Shown here piece after piece: positions 34,601-46,117 of a stretch of 64,000 bases of DNA. Where the stretch lies: positions 434,001-498,000 of the forward strand of contig FMBT01000304.1 of NCBI GenBank assembly GCA_900095095.1, given 5' to 3'. The stretch is from Fragilariopsis cylindrus CCMP1102. Taxonomy: Eukaryota > Bacillariophyta > Bacillariophyceae > Bacillariales > Bacillariaceae. The notes under the pieces were generated by a model. That model made no database searches. It worked only from the letters and a program-made list of their open reading frames with translations, and was not told where the DNA came from. Both the position numbers and the translations under genes were made by a program. How positions within the stretch are numbered: the first letter of the stretch is position 1; every line of letters starts with the position of its first letter.

Positions 34601-34677
34601 GAAGACAATACAACAGCTGCAATTGTTGCTACTGCTACTACTATCGGCGTAGTACCAACTCGTCATCAAGCGTTTTA
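31648..34677 (+). CDS. DUF6824-like protein with acidic and Gln-rich regions
   Basis: ATG 31648. The first ~200 residues are acidic/Gln-rich. Two diverged modules resembling DUF6824 (a diatom-expanded domain of unknown, probably nuclear, function) follow. Module 1 spans about 227-390: KYDVLIADRSIADFHEGNK, RRFLQSHISEGLG, HEWIELNENEIKIKL. Module 2 spans about 490-730: DDILFPCDIDSS, RRFLKQ twice, YYWIEIN, then KCELYKRVREKIE. The usual GRG of the domain start is replaced by ADRS and PCD. A Gln/Tyr/Pro-rich tail follows. The open frame ends at 34575 in an unlikely Ile/Leu run. A His/Pro-rich frame picks up near 34297, and an acidic frame ending RHQAF at 34677 near 34570, so about three frame breaks (one an in-frame TGA at 34396) probably hide the true C-terminus. 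A transcription-linked role is inference. Confidence 0.62.
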
Positions 34678-35511
34678 AATATTGCTAATATTATTGATGC
34701 TACTACTACTACTACTACTACGACGACGAATCGTAATGACAGTGACAAATGCCGAAATAAGTACTGATAATGTCGAGGAAGCATAGAAAAAACTGTAAAA
34801 CATCAAAAATAAAGCACTAAAACGGTTTACAGCGTATGGGTATTTTTTTAGGTAGTATTGCAAGTAATGCTGTTACTGCATGGTGCTGGATAATATATAA
34901 CGAAGTATAATAGTAATATAACTTTAAAAGTTTTATTTATGTCTACTACTGTACTAGTACTGTAGCTACTCTCCTCTCTCTCTCTCTCGTCTATCTTTCA
35001 CTTTTCTGTTGATTATTTTTATGTGATTTTTTTGATCGACTTCTTAAGTGTGATTACTATGCACGTGCTTGTTTTTGACACAAGAAGAGGCGCATCGCCC
35101 CAACAAAACAAGATTTCCATTACACAAATACTATTTTTTGGTAAGAAGTTTTTGGAGGAGGATGCATCATGTTTTTGAAACGCCAAGAACTGCACCGACA
35201 ATACCGGTATTGGTACCACTACCGGTAGTTTTTGTCAGAAACCTCACTAAAAGAACTTATGATAACCAGCCGTTTATTGCTGTGTCGTATCAGCAGCATA
35301 TCCATTTTACACAAATAACTATCTGTGAAGCGAGATAGTAAAACCGTAGATGAGAATGAATGAGTACACATCTGTGATAGTATAAAGGGAAAAAGTGTAC
35401 AATGGTACAGAATTATGCTTTATAGTTACTAGGATATTATATATTAATTAAAATAGTTCATTTTTATTTATTTTATTTTACGTATATTCTATTTTGATTT
35501 TGATTTCTATT
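34678..35511. other. Convergent intergenic, nothing recognised
   Basis: The 3' flanks of two convergent genes. A (CT)n-rich run lies at about 34972-34989. No ORF with a domain and no repeats shared with other parts of the window. Confidence 0.5.
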
Positions 35512-38500
35512 TTAGAACTTATTTTCACATGGACCTAATCCAACCTTTCCACATGTTTCACGACAGATATCAAAGACTTTAGTTTTAGTACCATCATCAT
35601 TTTTTGTTTTCTTTTTACATTTTTTTACGATTTTGTTTTCCTTTTTACGAACCCATTTTTTACAATTTCTTTTGTTTTTTCCATTAAATGCTAATGTATC
35701 ATCAACACATGATAGTAATGTTTGTGTAGGAACAGCTGTTGGTTCTTCAGTAGTAATCGGTAACTGCGTAGGCGACGAAGATGGTGACGCTGTAGTAGGC
35801 GTTTGAGAAGGAGATATAGTAGGCGTTTCAGACGACGTTGAAATTGTCGGAGACATCGACGTTGTTATCGTCGGTTCTTCGGTGGATACAAAGCTAAATT
35901 CTGTTGGTACGTCGGTTAGGGATGGTGTCGGAACGGGCGTCGGAACGGGTGTAGGAGCTGGTGTTGGTGGTGATGGTGTTGGTACGTCTGTTGGTGATGG
36001 TGTAGGAACTGGTGCTTGTGTCGGCACTGATGTAGCAGGCGCAGGAGCTGGTGCTCGTGTTGGTGCTTCTGTAGGAGGAACTACTGGTGATGGTGTAGGA
36101 ACAACTGGCGCTTCTGTAGGAGAAACTACTGGTGATGGTATAGGAGCGACTGGTGCTTCTGTGGGAGAAACAACTGGCGCTTCTATCAAAGGAACTACTG
36201 GTGATGGTGTAGGAGCGACTGGTGCTTCTATCGGAGAAGCAACTGGTGTTTCTGTGGGAGGAACAACTGGTGCTTCTGTCGGAGAAGCTACCGGTGCTTC
36301 TGTGGGAGGAACAACTGGTGCTTCTGTCGGAGGAGCTATTGGTGCCTCTGTGGGAGGAACAACTGGCGCTTCTGTGGGAGGAACAACCGGCGCTTCTGTC
36401 GGAGGAGCTACTGGCGCTTCTGTCGGAGGAACAACCGGCGCTTCTGTGGGAGGAACAACCGGCGCTTCTGTGGGAGGAACTACTGGCGCTTCTGTGGAGG
36501 AGCTACTGGCGCTTCTGTGGGAGGAACAACCGGGGCTTCTGTGGGAGGAACAACCGGCGCTTCTGTGGGAGGAACTACTGGCGCTTCTGTGGGAGGAACA
36601 ACCGGCGCTTCTGTGGGAGGAACTACTGGCGCTTCTGTGGGAGGAACTACTGGCGCTTCTGTCGGAGGAACAACCGGCGCTTCTGTGGGAGGAACAACAA
36701 CAACTATTACTGGTGATTCTGTCGGAACAACTGCTTCTGCAGTTATATAACAAAATCTTTGTGTTTCACTTGAACCAAAATCACCACCTGTAAAAATTTC
36801 TTCACCATCTAATAATCCTTTATAATATCCATCACCATATTGACCACAACATATCCCATCCCCATATGCATCATTTATTTCAAAGACATAACATTCATCT
36901 TTTTGTAAACAAAATGAATCATTATCATAATCTGGATATATATATAGTTTATTTTTACTTAATCCTGTAGGACTTTGATATACATAACCATCATTTGTAC
37001 CAACTGATCTTGTATTTTGGATTGACCATGATGTTTCTGATCCATATACATCTGTTAATAATTCTAATTTAAATCGTCCTCCATCTGAATCTAAACATGA
37101 TTGGGTTGGTGATGATGTTGGTGATTCATCACTTGTTGTAACACGTATTGTTATATCTTGATTCTGATTACCTGATATTGATAGAATATCAATTGTGACA
37201 CTAAATTGTGTACCACCGTATTGTTCAATTGTATATGATAATTCACTTGGAATTTGGGATGTTGGATTTAATACTCCTATTTGTCTTGATTTACCATATG
37301 TATATTCACGTTGTTCTTTAGTTATAGCAGATGCAAAATTATCTTTTTCTAATATTGTTATCATATTCTTTGCAGCAATTGTACCAACATTTGGACCAGT
37401 ACCTGCATTATAACCAATATAATAATCTTCATTATTTGTAGTACAACCATTTTCTATACCACATTCTAATCGTAATGTAATTAATGCATCATTTGGTGAA
37501 CCATTTATCTTATCATATTCATTTATACCATTTAATATAAATTCTTGGGACGAACCAATATTATCTAATGGATTATAGGATGCTTTTTGCAAATCATACC
37601 ATCCTAATTGATAATTTTTTGCAGCATTAAAACATTGCTTGGGTGTATCGTCTTGATTATAGGAATACCCCATCATACCAGATCTATCTTCATATTGATA
37701 ATCATCAGGATCACTATTAGTAGGTGCACGAATACCACTATGTGCTAAATTTAGATTATGACCAACCTCATGTAGTTGGGCACTAACTCGTTGACACCAA
37801 TAATTATTATAATAACTACGGTAATCATTAAGGTATGCGTATGCAACCCAATTTGATTGACCATTCGAATTTGGTGATAATCCAGGTGGTTGACAGTAGA
37901 TTACCAAATCATACAGATCATATAATTCTAAATCATCCTCGTCTGGTATTAATTTGATTTTAGTGGCTTTTTCAATTTCATTTTGGAATGCATTTTTATC
38001 AACATTATTTGTTGTGACATTATATGTGGATGCAGTTACATTGATAACACCATTCACAATACCAACCCCCTCAGCTGGTGTAATTATTAATTGATCATGT
38101 GAGCATGCAGCATATTGTGTTGCTAAACATACAGGATCAGTAAATATGTCTTCAGTTAATCTTGCATCACTTGCTGTATTCATTGTACCTTCACCATCGA
38201 TACTTCGTACAACTAATGTCACTAATTCACCAATTGATGTAGCAAGACTACGATGATGTCCTTGTTGTCCTGATGATTCTAATTCTGATTCTGATGAATC
38301 TGATAGCAATTTTCGTTGTCTACGTTCTTTACGTCTTTTTCTACGATTATCAGCATGCCGATAATCATTGATATCAAGAATTTCAATTTCAATTATTGAT
38401 ATTGATTCTTCTGGTATAAATAAATGTTTTTGTGATTTATAACCATAGTCACTACTACTTCGACTTTTAAGTTCTTGTTCTTCTAGAACAATATATGCAT

Positions 38501-38888
38501 TTGCTTGGGATGGAATCTTGAGTATTGATTCACCACTAATTGCATTTGACATTTTATCAATTGTCTCTGTTGTTAAACCAGTTATGTCCACCATTTCCGT
38601 TGTAGGTGTTTCTTGAGAACCGTTTTCCATTTTCATTTCACAACTCCAACATTCTTCACCAGAACCATCTTCAAATTGTATATCCTTTTTAAAAAGTAGG
38701 CATTCTTTCATATGTGTTACAGGCTTTAACTTACGCTTGTTGTTGCTGTTGTTTCCTCCTCGTAGTTGTGAAGAAGAGCTGGTAGTGGCAACAACAGCGT
38801 GTACATTATTGAACAGAGCAATAGTGATGATTGCGACGACGAATGCAATAAGAGCAGTTGTGGTAGTGGTGATACTAGACTTGTTCAT
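35512..38888 (-). CDS. M11 (gametolysin) metallopeptidase with PTEAP repeat linker, frame-broken in repeat
   Basis: ATG 38888. Signal peptide about residues 1-31, propeptide with a CWSC pair, then a basic processing region (NRRKRRKERRQRK, about 181-193). The catalytic domain contains HEVGHNLNLAH at 373-383 with the M11 zinc ligands and a downstream SGMMGYS Met-turn-like motif. A Cys-containing beta domain follows (about 610-720, YVFEINDAYGDGICCGQYG), then an array of 24-bp units encoding PTEAPVVP from about 36715 to 36060. A single G is missing at about 36496 (CTGTGGAGGAGC where other units read GTGGGAGG). Upstream this gives a premature end at 36480; in the other frame the array continues to a PTPSP linker and a Lys/Cys-rich C-terminal module (CVDDTLAF ... 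CRETCGKVG) ending at 35512. It is a secreted protease, probably acting on cell-wall or extracellular glycoproteins. A paralogue lies at 48519-51320. Confidence 0.85.
36060..36715. repeat. 24-bp tandem array encoding PTEAPVVP
   Basis: About 27 copies of GGCGCTTCTGTGGGAGGAAC-type 24-bp units (plus-strand reading), highly alike in 36350-36700 and more diverged towards 36060. They encode an extended Pro-rich linker on the minus strand. One unit lacks a G at about 36496. Confidence 0.92.
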
Positions 38889-38928
38889 TTTGTACTTGGT
38901 ATTTTTGTATTTTATGATAGAGTGAGTG

Positions 38929-39430
38929 TAAAAGTTAAAAAGTCGAGCAAGCAGTACTGTAATTACAGTTTATTATAAAGCAAGTAGTGAAATGTAGGAA
39001 TGGCTTTGCAACTGGTACCCAATCTTGATTCTTTTGTTGTTCCCTTTTTGAAATTGTGAGATGAATGTGTACTGTGTTTACGGAAATACTGTATATATCA
39101 GGTTAAGTACGGAATGACTTATTGTGTGGCTAACTTCGCAGCAACTTCTGTATTTCAAATAAAGTAAATACGAATTTTGCGAATTGGATCGACGAAAATG
39201 TGTTCTATTAGCCGTTCTATTAGCAAATAGCGGCTAAATTTGTCTATTCGTGAAATTTTGCGATCCGAAACATTTAACGAATTAAGCCGAAATGAAGGTC
39301 TTCACCGATGAGGATCAATGACTGTTGATTAATGACTATTTTACAAGATACTAATGATGTGATATATGGAGCGAATCTTAAATAGAACGTCATTTGTGAA
39401 GGCCCATCGGACTATTTAAAAAACCAACAA
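38929..39430 (-). promoter_or_regulatory. Upstream region conserved between the two M11 paralogues
   Basis: Blocks shared in order with 51363-51960: GCGAGCAAGCAGTA-like words, TGTAATTACAGT, GTTGTTCCCTTTTTGAAATT, GGAAATACTGTATATATCAG, ATTTCAAATAAAGTAAATAC, ATTAAGCCGAAATGAA, and GGCCCATCGGA near the outer limit. The conservation may be recent duplication or shared regulation. Confidence 0.7.
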
Positions 39431-39639
39431 AGTTTAAAAAATGTCAGTTCCGAGGTAAGAGTTAGAATAAGAATTGCGAATCGAAAATTCGCAATTCTAA
39501 ATCACCGATCACTGTAATTTTTTAACGGTTGTTGTTCGCACATTTATCATACGTCAAAAAATACAGTGATTTGGGGACGAATGGAAAGGCCCTATATATT
39601 TTTAAGAATAATTCGTTAAATGTTGTCCACCAGATCTAC

Positions 39640-40645
39640 CACTCAGTCGCAATTGCTCAGATCCATCATCTGTGAAGATGAAAATCGACCATATTCCCGT
39701 AAAATGCTAAATCATGGTAAAAGGAAGTCATTAATGTGTTGTGATCATATTCTTGAACAGTCTAACATAACACAATCAACTTTCTAGATGATACGAATTG
39801 CGTGCCATTTCGAAACGAAATGTATATGCCCTTCGCAGGATGGAACTCGTATGGGAAAATTGCTCCAATTATGTGCAACAATAAAGGTATCTATAGTGAA
39901 TTTCAGTTCCCAAGAATAATCAAGAAGACAATAAACTACTCATCTGGTAATTAGAATCATTATAATTGTTGCAAGACAGGCGACAAGACACCCCCTTTTG
40001 ATTCAGGATCTTACATTCAAGATGATGATTTACCCACAAAGTGCTGTTTCCTCAATCGCAGTACTTTTTTGTTGTTATTGATTACTGCTTTGTTCATTCT
40101 TTTGTGATTGCATGTAAAATAAAAGATCGTATACGATTACGAATACGAACAGGATAACAGTCACAACAAATATAAATACAAATGGAAGCCAAAATTTGAA
40201 CAGGACGACGATCTCAAGCAGGACGACGACCTCAAAGCCAAGCACAGAGGCAGCCTTTAGTGGCTTCAATGAATATCTCTTTTATCCTTTGCAATTCCAG
40301 TGGTACAATCATAAATGATTGGTTAGGTCATGATTTTGTAGATGCTGCATTTGTGGTAGCATGTGGTGCATTTGTGATAGCATGTTCAACTACAAATTGT
40401 ATAAGAACATTCGTTGCTATTCAATATTCCTTTTTTTCTATATGTAATGATGTACAATATCAATTTATTTCTGCCAGAATACAAAACACTCATCGACATG
40501 TTCTACTATACTTTACAAATTTTATATTCTCTTCTTTCTAAGTATTTGAACTGTGTTATATCCTACCAAGTACTTGTGTTGCTTCGAAATTCCTACCACG
40601 CAACACGATGTGATCCACTAAGTTTAGCGAAGGTATCATTACAGG
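39640..40645 (+). pseudogene. Decayed GPCR-like receptor (copy 3)
   Basis: Homology to the 1-2008 receptor starts mid-ectodomain: SIICEDENRPYSRKM, then LMCCDHILEQSNITQ, DDTNCVPFRNEMYMPF, CNNKGIYSEFQFP. A stop interrupts the YYECCKTG region (near 39954), and the TM1 region is shifted and short. FVIACSTTN appears near 40370-40400, with a preceding partial duplication of FVVACGAF. The intron 1 donor reads TGTATAAG instead of GGTAAG, so the GT is lost; the acceptor AAG before 40543 remains. Exon 2 (YLNCVISYQVLVLLRNS) stops matching after KVSLQ at about 40640, where unrelated sequence begins. The N-terminal ~170 residues are absent. Clearly non-functional. Confidence 0.85.
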
Positions 40646-42958
40646 AACCACTGGAGACTGCAGAGAATAGAATAGATAAAACACACAAGCCGGCCAACTG
40701 TTTGGGTGCTCGAATCGAATACGCGAAAACTGCCTGATAGGGTTGGAAAATTAATGTGGTGGAGGGGTATAGGGTGGCCAAGACAGTTTGATACTAAAGT
40801 AATGTGCGTAGAGAATATATTAAAAGCCCTGAAATACTACCTCTATACAGGAATTCTAGCTGCTCACCCCCATCTTTATCAGTATAAACTGTGTGGTAGT
40901 ATATCGCAGTTAATGTCTTGTTTGTGCTGTTAGTTTTGCTAGCCAGACAATCATTGAGATATATACAATAATAGAGGAATGCATCATCGTGAGGAAGGAA
41001 TGAGTCATTATTGTTATTAGACATACTGATGAATGCGTGTGTGTGGTAGATTGATGATACCCATCACACTCCATTTTGGAACAAAACACAGTAGACCTTG
41101 TGTGTATGTAATGTGCTGGTATTGTCTATTGAAAGTGACACCCAGTCATCGGGCATAATAATTGTTTGCTATTTTTTACATAGAACCTCATGGTATTCCT
41201 TCTTATTGTTGTTGTTGTTGTTGTTGTTGTAGTGTCACCATTCTCACAAAAAGTAAGGGTTGACTAGAGTAGCAGCAAGATCAATTTATTTTGGATATTT
41301 CCTTCTGTTCAGCTAATTGATTACTGATGTTTGTTATTCATGAGTATCATTGATTGATGTTGGATCTCATGTCACAAATTGGTCCACAGTTAGTTGCATC
41401 GATCAAGATATCAAACCACTGGTCTGTACTGTCTCTTCTCTTTGGGTTTTCCTTTCTGCCTTATATGTAGATGACATTGAACACCCCCCCCCCCCCCCCT
41501 GTGATGTTGTATGCACAACCATTATTTCTCCCTGTGTAATTAGCACAGGAAGGAGTGTAATGATGGGTACTGCAATCACAAGAAGCTGACTGTCAAAGAG
41601 AAATAATGATTTGGTGTACAAAACAGTCAGCCATGGAATATGCATGAAGAGTATTGGTACAGTAAAAAGAATTATATGCACACAAGCTGGATTAGATTAC
41701 AGCACACAGAATTTTTACTGTGCACATTGTTTGTGTAAAAGTTCTAACTATGATGCCTATAGAGAATTAAATACAATAGATGTGGACTAGTTGATGTTGC
41801 TGATTCTGCTGCTGACATCAAAGGATCATCACTAATGACCAACTATTTGTCACCATAGTAATATGTTTTTATGTTGCTGCTGTGCTGTTAGTTTCTTGGA
41901 TTGATCAGCAATTGATTGTGCGTTTGGTGTGTGGTAGATGAACATAATAACTGCCAGGATATTGCTGATATGTATTGTAAGGTAGGTGGTCTTCTAATGT
42001 TGATCTGTATTTTCTCTATCCACTTGCCTCTGCTAATGCATATCCTCCATGTACTCATGACATCTGTTCCACAAATTTAATGATACTATTATCATTATAT
42101 AATAGTATGATAAATTTCCATCTGTTTTAAAGTAAACCTTTTTCGCTGTGCGTCACTAGCCACTCATTTATTTAAATAGCCACCTGCGACTTATTCTAAA
42201 ATACGTAGCATGATGGGAATGAAAATCGAGACAGGTGAGACCGGCACCGGTGTATTTTCATCGACATCATCTCATAAAAAAGCAAGTGATGTCGTCGGTC
42301 AACAGCGCGCACATGACGCTCTTGTTTTTATTTAAAGGAAACAATATATGTGTATCAGATATGACGCACAGATTGATAAAAATAATATGTCAATTCTTCG
42401 TTGCGATTGTGCCACGAACGTCGTCGGCGAATCTAATGACGCAATCAAATCCGCAAATTTTGTCCATCTTTCACGTCTCAAATCGATGATGCGCTGAAAA
42501 ACCGTATATGATTTATTTGAATATTAGAATGAATGAATCGAACGGTCCGAATAGACCGGTCAACTCCCTCTCCGCACAGCAAATACCTAACAATTGTAAA
42601 GTGACCAAGAGCGAAATACTTGTAAGTAATGTCGCTCTTGCTTCGTCCAAGACTAAGCGAAGAAGTTGTAACCTATTCACAATCGCTCATCAGAACACCG
42701 GCAAATTTTCAAACACTGTACAGTAAAATATGTGTATGATGTTAGGTTGTGTTTGTGATCTTCTCCATTTACGCGTATTATCGCTGCTTTGATCATTACG
42801 AACATCGCCTCACAAATAAAATAATAGAACCAAAATCAAGATCAAATCAGAACAAAACAAAACAACAGCACACACATCGTTTTTTCAGATCTCCTTATAC
42901 TGTATTCAACTCTCATATCAAAATACTAAAACCGTTTCCCCGAACCTCACCTCAAAAA
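40646..42958. other. Gene-free, repeat-like texture
   Basis: Starts abruptly at the break in receptor copy 3. It contains (GTT)n at about 41206-41229, poly-C at about 41483-41499, and TG-rich DNA up to about 42060. The final 800 bp are A+T-rich 5' flank of the 42959 gene; a frame extending upstream from it to 42749 starts with GTG and is read as leader. No gene supported. Confidence 0.5.
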
Positions 42959-43627
42959 ATGATGTTCTCGAATCAAGTTATTATCGTTTTCATTATTGCT
43001 GTTTTCATGATGAGTACTTCTTCTGGTTTCTGTCCACGATCATCGTCATCATCATCATCCTCGTCGACGGCAAGTGCAAGTGCAAGTACGACGACTCAAC
43101 TACACTATATATCACCACAAGATATTGCATCAACTGCTACTACTGCATCTAAACATCTAATCAACGTTGTAGTAACCACAAGGATACCAACAGATGTTGA
43201 GGTACAAATATTATCAGATAGTTCACATGCATTCATGGATTTTCCATCATTATTTACTGGTAGTAGTAATAATAATAAAAATTCGACTGCTGGTAGTAGT
43301 AAAAAAAAAACTTCGACGACTCTACTAGCATCACCACTTCGAATGAAGTATGCACAATTTGTTGGACGTTTATTATGGTTATCATGTGGATTAGTTCCTA
43401 ATCATGGTTTTCATATAGAAGAAATTATTATACAATTAGTCTTACTGGGTGTCAATATACGTCCAATAATACGATCCATGATCTTACTTAAATGTATTAA
43501 CAGTGGTGATAAATCAAATTGTGCGGAAGAATGTGAACTTGAATTAGAAGAGTTTCTTGGTATTAATACAACTGATTCTGATTCTGATTCTGAGGACATT
43601 CTTGAATATAACAATTTTCTACACTAA
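42959..43627 (+). CDS. Small hypothetical protein, probable plastid targeting
   Basis: ATG 42959 (an ATG-ATG pair) was chosen because it opens a clear signal peptide, MMFSNQVIIVFIIAVFMM. It is followed by SSGF-CPRSS, a Phe just after the predicted cleavage, typical of diatom plastid preproteins. The product is about 222 residues. A Ser/Ala/Thr-rich transit-like stretch precedes an ordered C-terminal half: LRMKYAQFVGRLLWLSCGLVP, then EEIIIQLVLLGVNIRPIIRS, a Cys/Glu-rich NCAEECELELEEFLG, and an acidic tail. Two moderately hydrophobic helices are likely. No family recognised; the ordered helices and leader support a real gene. Confidence 0.58.
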   Translation: MMFSNQVIIVFIIAVFMMSTSSGFCPRSSSSSSSSSTASASASTTTQLHYISPQDIASTATTASKHLINVVVTTRIPTDVEVQILSDSSHAFMDFPSLFTGSSNNNKNSTAGSSKKKTSTTLLASPLRMKYAQFVGRLLWLSCGLVPNHGFHIEEIIIQLVLLGVNIRPIIRSMILLKCINSGDKSNCAEECELELEEFLGINTTDSDSDSEDILEYNNFLH

Positions 43628-44611
43628 TCCTGACTGCCTTCCTGGTCACATCCTACATAATAGAATTATATCACATACACATGCGCATACGCATACACAT
43701 ACACATTTCATAAATATAGATATAGATATAAATATAAATAGAACAAATCCATTTTACATTTCATAATCTTGTTTCAAAATCCAAAACTATATTGAGTGCG
43801 GTAGGCTTGCTTGTAAAAAAAGAAGTGCATGCATCATACCGAGTTTATGTATAGTATACAGTATATGTATCTCCGTATAACTACAGTAGCAAAGATGAGT
43901 ATGTTAGCGATGAGAACTGGATCGACTGATTGATGTGTGTATCAAACGTCTGTCAGCGGTGGTGATAGAGGGGATGCAAGGAATATTGTAAAGGGTAGTT
44001 GCTACAGTAGAGAGCTACCTACTGTAGATGGACCGTTTACTTCCTTTCGTATCGTATCGCATCGCATCGCATCGCATCGTATTACAAACTAACGAGCAAC
44101 AAATCTCATATTGAGATACGGTACGATACGAAACCCGTTTATTACTGTAACTGGGTCAAAACGTTGTCGAGATGAGGATACATTGTATACTGCATTGTAC
44201 ATGAATGAGTTCATCATTTCAAAATGTCTTCTACTGTACTAAGAGATAAAATAAGCATGTATTTTTTTATCTGTTAGGGAAGGAGAAATCTACGTAACAG
44301 CAATCTAGCTACACGTACGCGTACTACAGTGTAGAGTATTCTACAAAGTCTTATTCAAAGCATGTGACTTTATATATAATATAATAGTTCTTTAAAAAAC
44401 TTCTGTACAGACCTATTTTTTTTTGATTCTAATAATGGATTGTAAAATGCATCATTTATCGCGTTCTTCTTATTCGCGTGTGGTGTGATTTCTTTCTTTA
44501 TTGCAACTTGAATTTAGGTAAAAATTGACATACCGTACATAGAGAAGATACGATGGTCCTTGTATAGTCTTGATGATATGTACGTGTATTATATGTGTCT
44601 TACCTTGACTT
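43628..44611. other. Intergenic with (GCATC)n repeat
   Basis: CACATACACAT-type repeats at about 43674-43705, and a CGTATCG/CGCATCG pentanucleotide run at about 44049-44081. No gene recognised. Confidence 0.55.
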
Positions 44612-46117
44612 TTAAGCATCTCTTTCAACAGGCTTTGCCTGTTCTGCGACGACGATGCCGTCATCGTTGTCCTTCTCCTTTAATGCGGCAACTTCTTCTA
44701 CTTCTACTTCTTTAACGTATGTTTTTTTATCATAAAAGATATAAGCAATTAATACTAATAGACAACCCCAACAACCAACACCATATGCAATTTGAAATGT
44801 TATCATATCATCCACAACAGGTAGACTCATTGTACCTAGTACAATTGTTGGTATAGCAAGTAATACAGCTAACCATCCTGAACCTTTATGATAGTATTCC
44901 CATACTATACGTCCAGTTGTCTTTTTCGTTCCAACCTCTGGTGTATGTGGACGTAAGAATGCATTAATCGGTTGTAAGCATCCCAAGATCATAACAACCA
45001 TACCACATATACCATGACGATAACTAACAAATCCTACATCACCAAATACATTAAATTGTGTTAATGAAATAATCCATCCAATTATTGCTACTAACAAACC
45101 CATAACTTGTATACCACGATGTAATTTATACCATAATCCATTTTTGGAACGATGTTTCAAAAATCTTGCAATAATTGATCCCATAGGTAATAAGAGTCCC
45201 CAACCAATCATCATCAAAGTACCATGTGCCAAATACATTTTCATTAATTTATTTCGTTTGCTTGAACTGTTTCCGTTGGCATCACTATTCGAATTAACAG
45301 AAATTCCATCAAAGAAGCTTGATGTCCCAGTAGAATCACTGGATGATGTTCCAGAAGAACTACCGGACGACGACGACGACGACGACGTTACCGTAGTATC
45401 AACAACACTATCGGTGCTAGCTGCTGATAGTTCTGCCTCTGCCTCTGCATTCGCAGTAGCAGCATCAGCTTCTGCAGCTATATCAACAATATCTTGAATA
45501 CCAAAGTACGTCATGCATGCACTATCATTGTCACTGTTACTGCCAGCAACGAATGTTGCTGTAGTATCTTCCATATTATGTACCTTCAACGTTGGTGGTA
45601 CATCCGAGTCATCTAAATTTAAATTTGTGATAGTTGCATTCATAACAATCCTAAATCCTTCTACATGATTCATATCATTTTCTTGACATGTGGAACATGA
45701 ACCAACATTTTGTGCTAATTCAATTGATTTTTGTTTTGATTCCTCATCTAATCTCCATCCTCTATTATATAAAAGTTGATCAATACTTCCAGAAGGTTGT
45801 GGATCCATTAAAATCTCGAAGGATGATGTAACACATTGATTCACATCAATCAAACAATGTACAGAATGTAATTCAGGATTTTCTAATGTACGTACAGATG
45901 GATTATCTAATAATGTACCACGATTAATACAAAACAAATCCATAACATACCCCTCGACGCAGATGTTGTCGCCAACTTGCAATGCTGCTGCATCAACTAA
46001 TACGTAGGAGGAGGAGGACGACGATGATAATGATGCCGCAATAACGACAATGGTAGTAGCTATTGATGACATCATCTTAGTCATGGATGGGGAGGATGAG
46101 GATGAAGAAGGATTCAT
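44612..46117 (-). CDS. Cytochrome b561-type membrane protein with Cys-containing lumenal domain
   Basis: ATG 46117; 501 residues, single exon. The N-terminal signal/anchor (SSIATTIVVIAASL) leads to a lumenal or extracellular domain of about 170 residues with at least six Cys (ICVEGYVMDLFCINRG, VHCLIDVNQC, GSCSTCQ) and a Ser-rich spacer. A cytochrome b561 core follows with its expected His ligands: YLAHGTLMMIGW, WYKLHRGIQVMG, YRHGICGMVV and YYHKGSGWLA, on about five to six membrane helices. The C-terminus is charged and cytoplasmic. Family members pass electrons across a membrane through two hemes, often for ferric or ascorbate reduction. The N-terminal domain is not an obvious DOMON, so its partner is unknown. 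Iron reduction is possible but unproven. Confidence 0.8.
   Translation of the reverse strand: MNPSSSSSSPSMTKMMSSIATTIVVIAASLSSSSSSSYVLVDAAALQVGDNICVEGYVMDLFCINRGTLLDNPSVRTLENPELHSVHCLIDVNQCVTSSFEILMDPQPSGSIDQLLYNRGWRLDEESKQKSIELAQNVGSCSTCQENDMNHVEGFRIVMNATITNLNLDDSDVPPTLKVHNMEDTTATFVAGSNSDNDSACMTYFGIQDIVDIAAEADAATANAEAEAELSAASTDSVVDTTVTSSSSSSSGSSSGTSSSDSTGTSSFFDGISVNSNSDANGNSSSKRNKLMKMYLAHGTLMMIGWGLLLPMGSIIARFLKHRSKNGLWYKLHRGIQVMGLLVAIIGWIISLTQFNVFGDVGFVSYRHGICGMVVMILGCLQPINAFLRPHTPEVGTKKTTGRIVWEYYHKGSGWLAVLLAIPTIVLGTMSLPVVDDMITFQIAYGVGCWGCLLVLIAYIFYDKKTYVKEVEVEEVAALKEKDNDDGIVVAEQAKPVERDA

Noticed and set aside
36480-36500. Intron in the PTEAP array instead of a frameshift
   Set aside because: No GT..AG pair restores frame without losing repeat units, whereas one missing G explains the frame change exactly.
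35882-36793. Long plus-strand frame rich in Gly/Thr/Val (GASVGGTT repeats)
   Set aside because: It is the reverse-strand shadow of the PTEAP array in the M11 gene; a 24-bp unit keeps several frames open.
42749-42958. N-terminal extension of the 42959 gene
   Set aside because: It opens with GTG, is rich in leader-like CAAAACAAAACAAC words, and would bury an otherwise excellent signal peptide.
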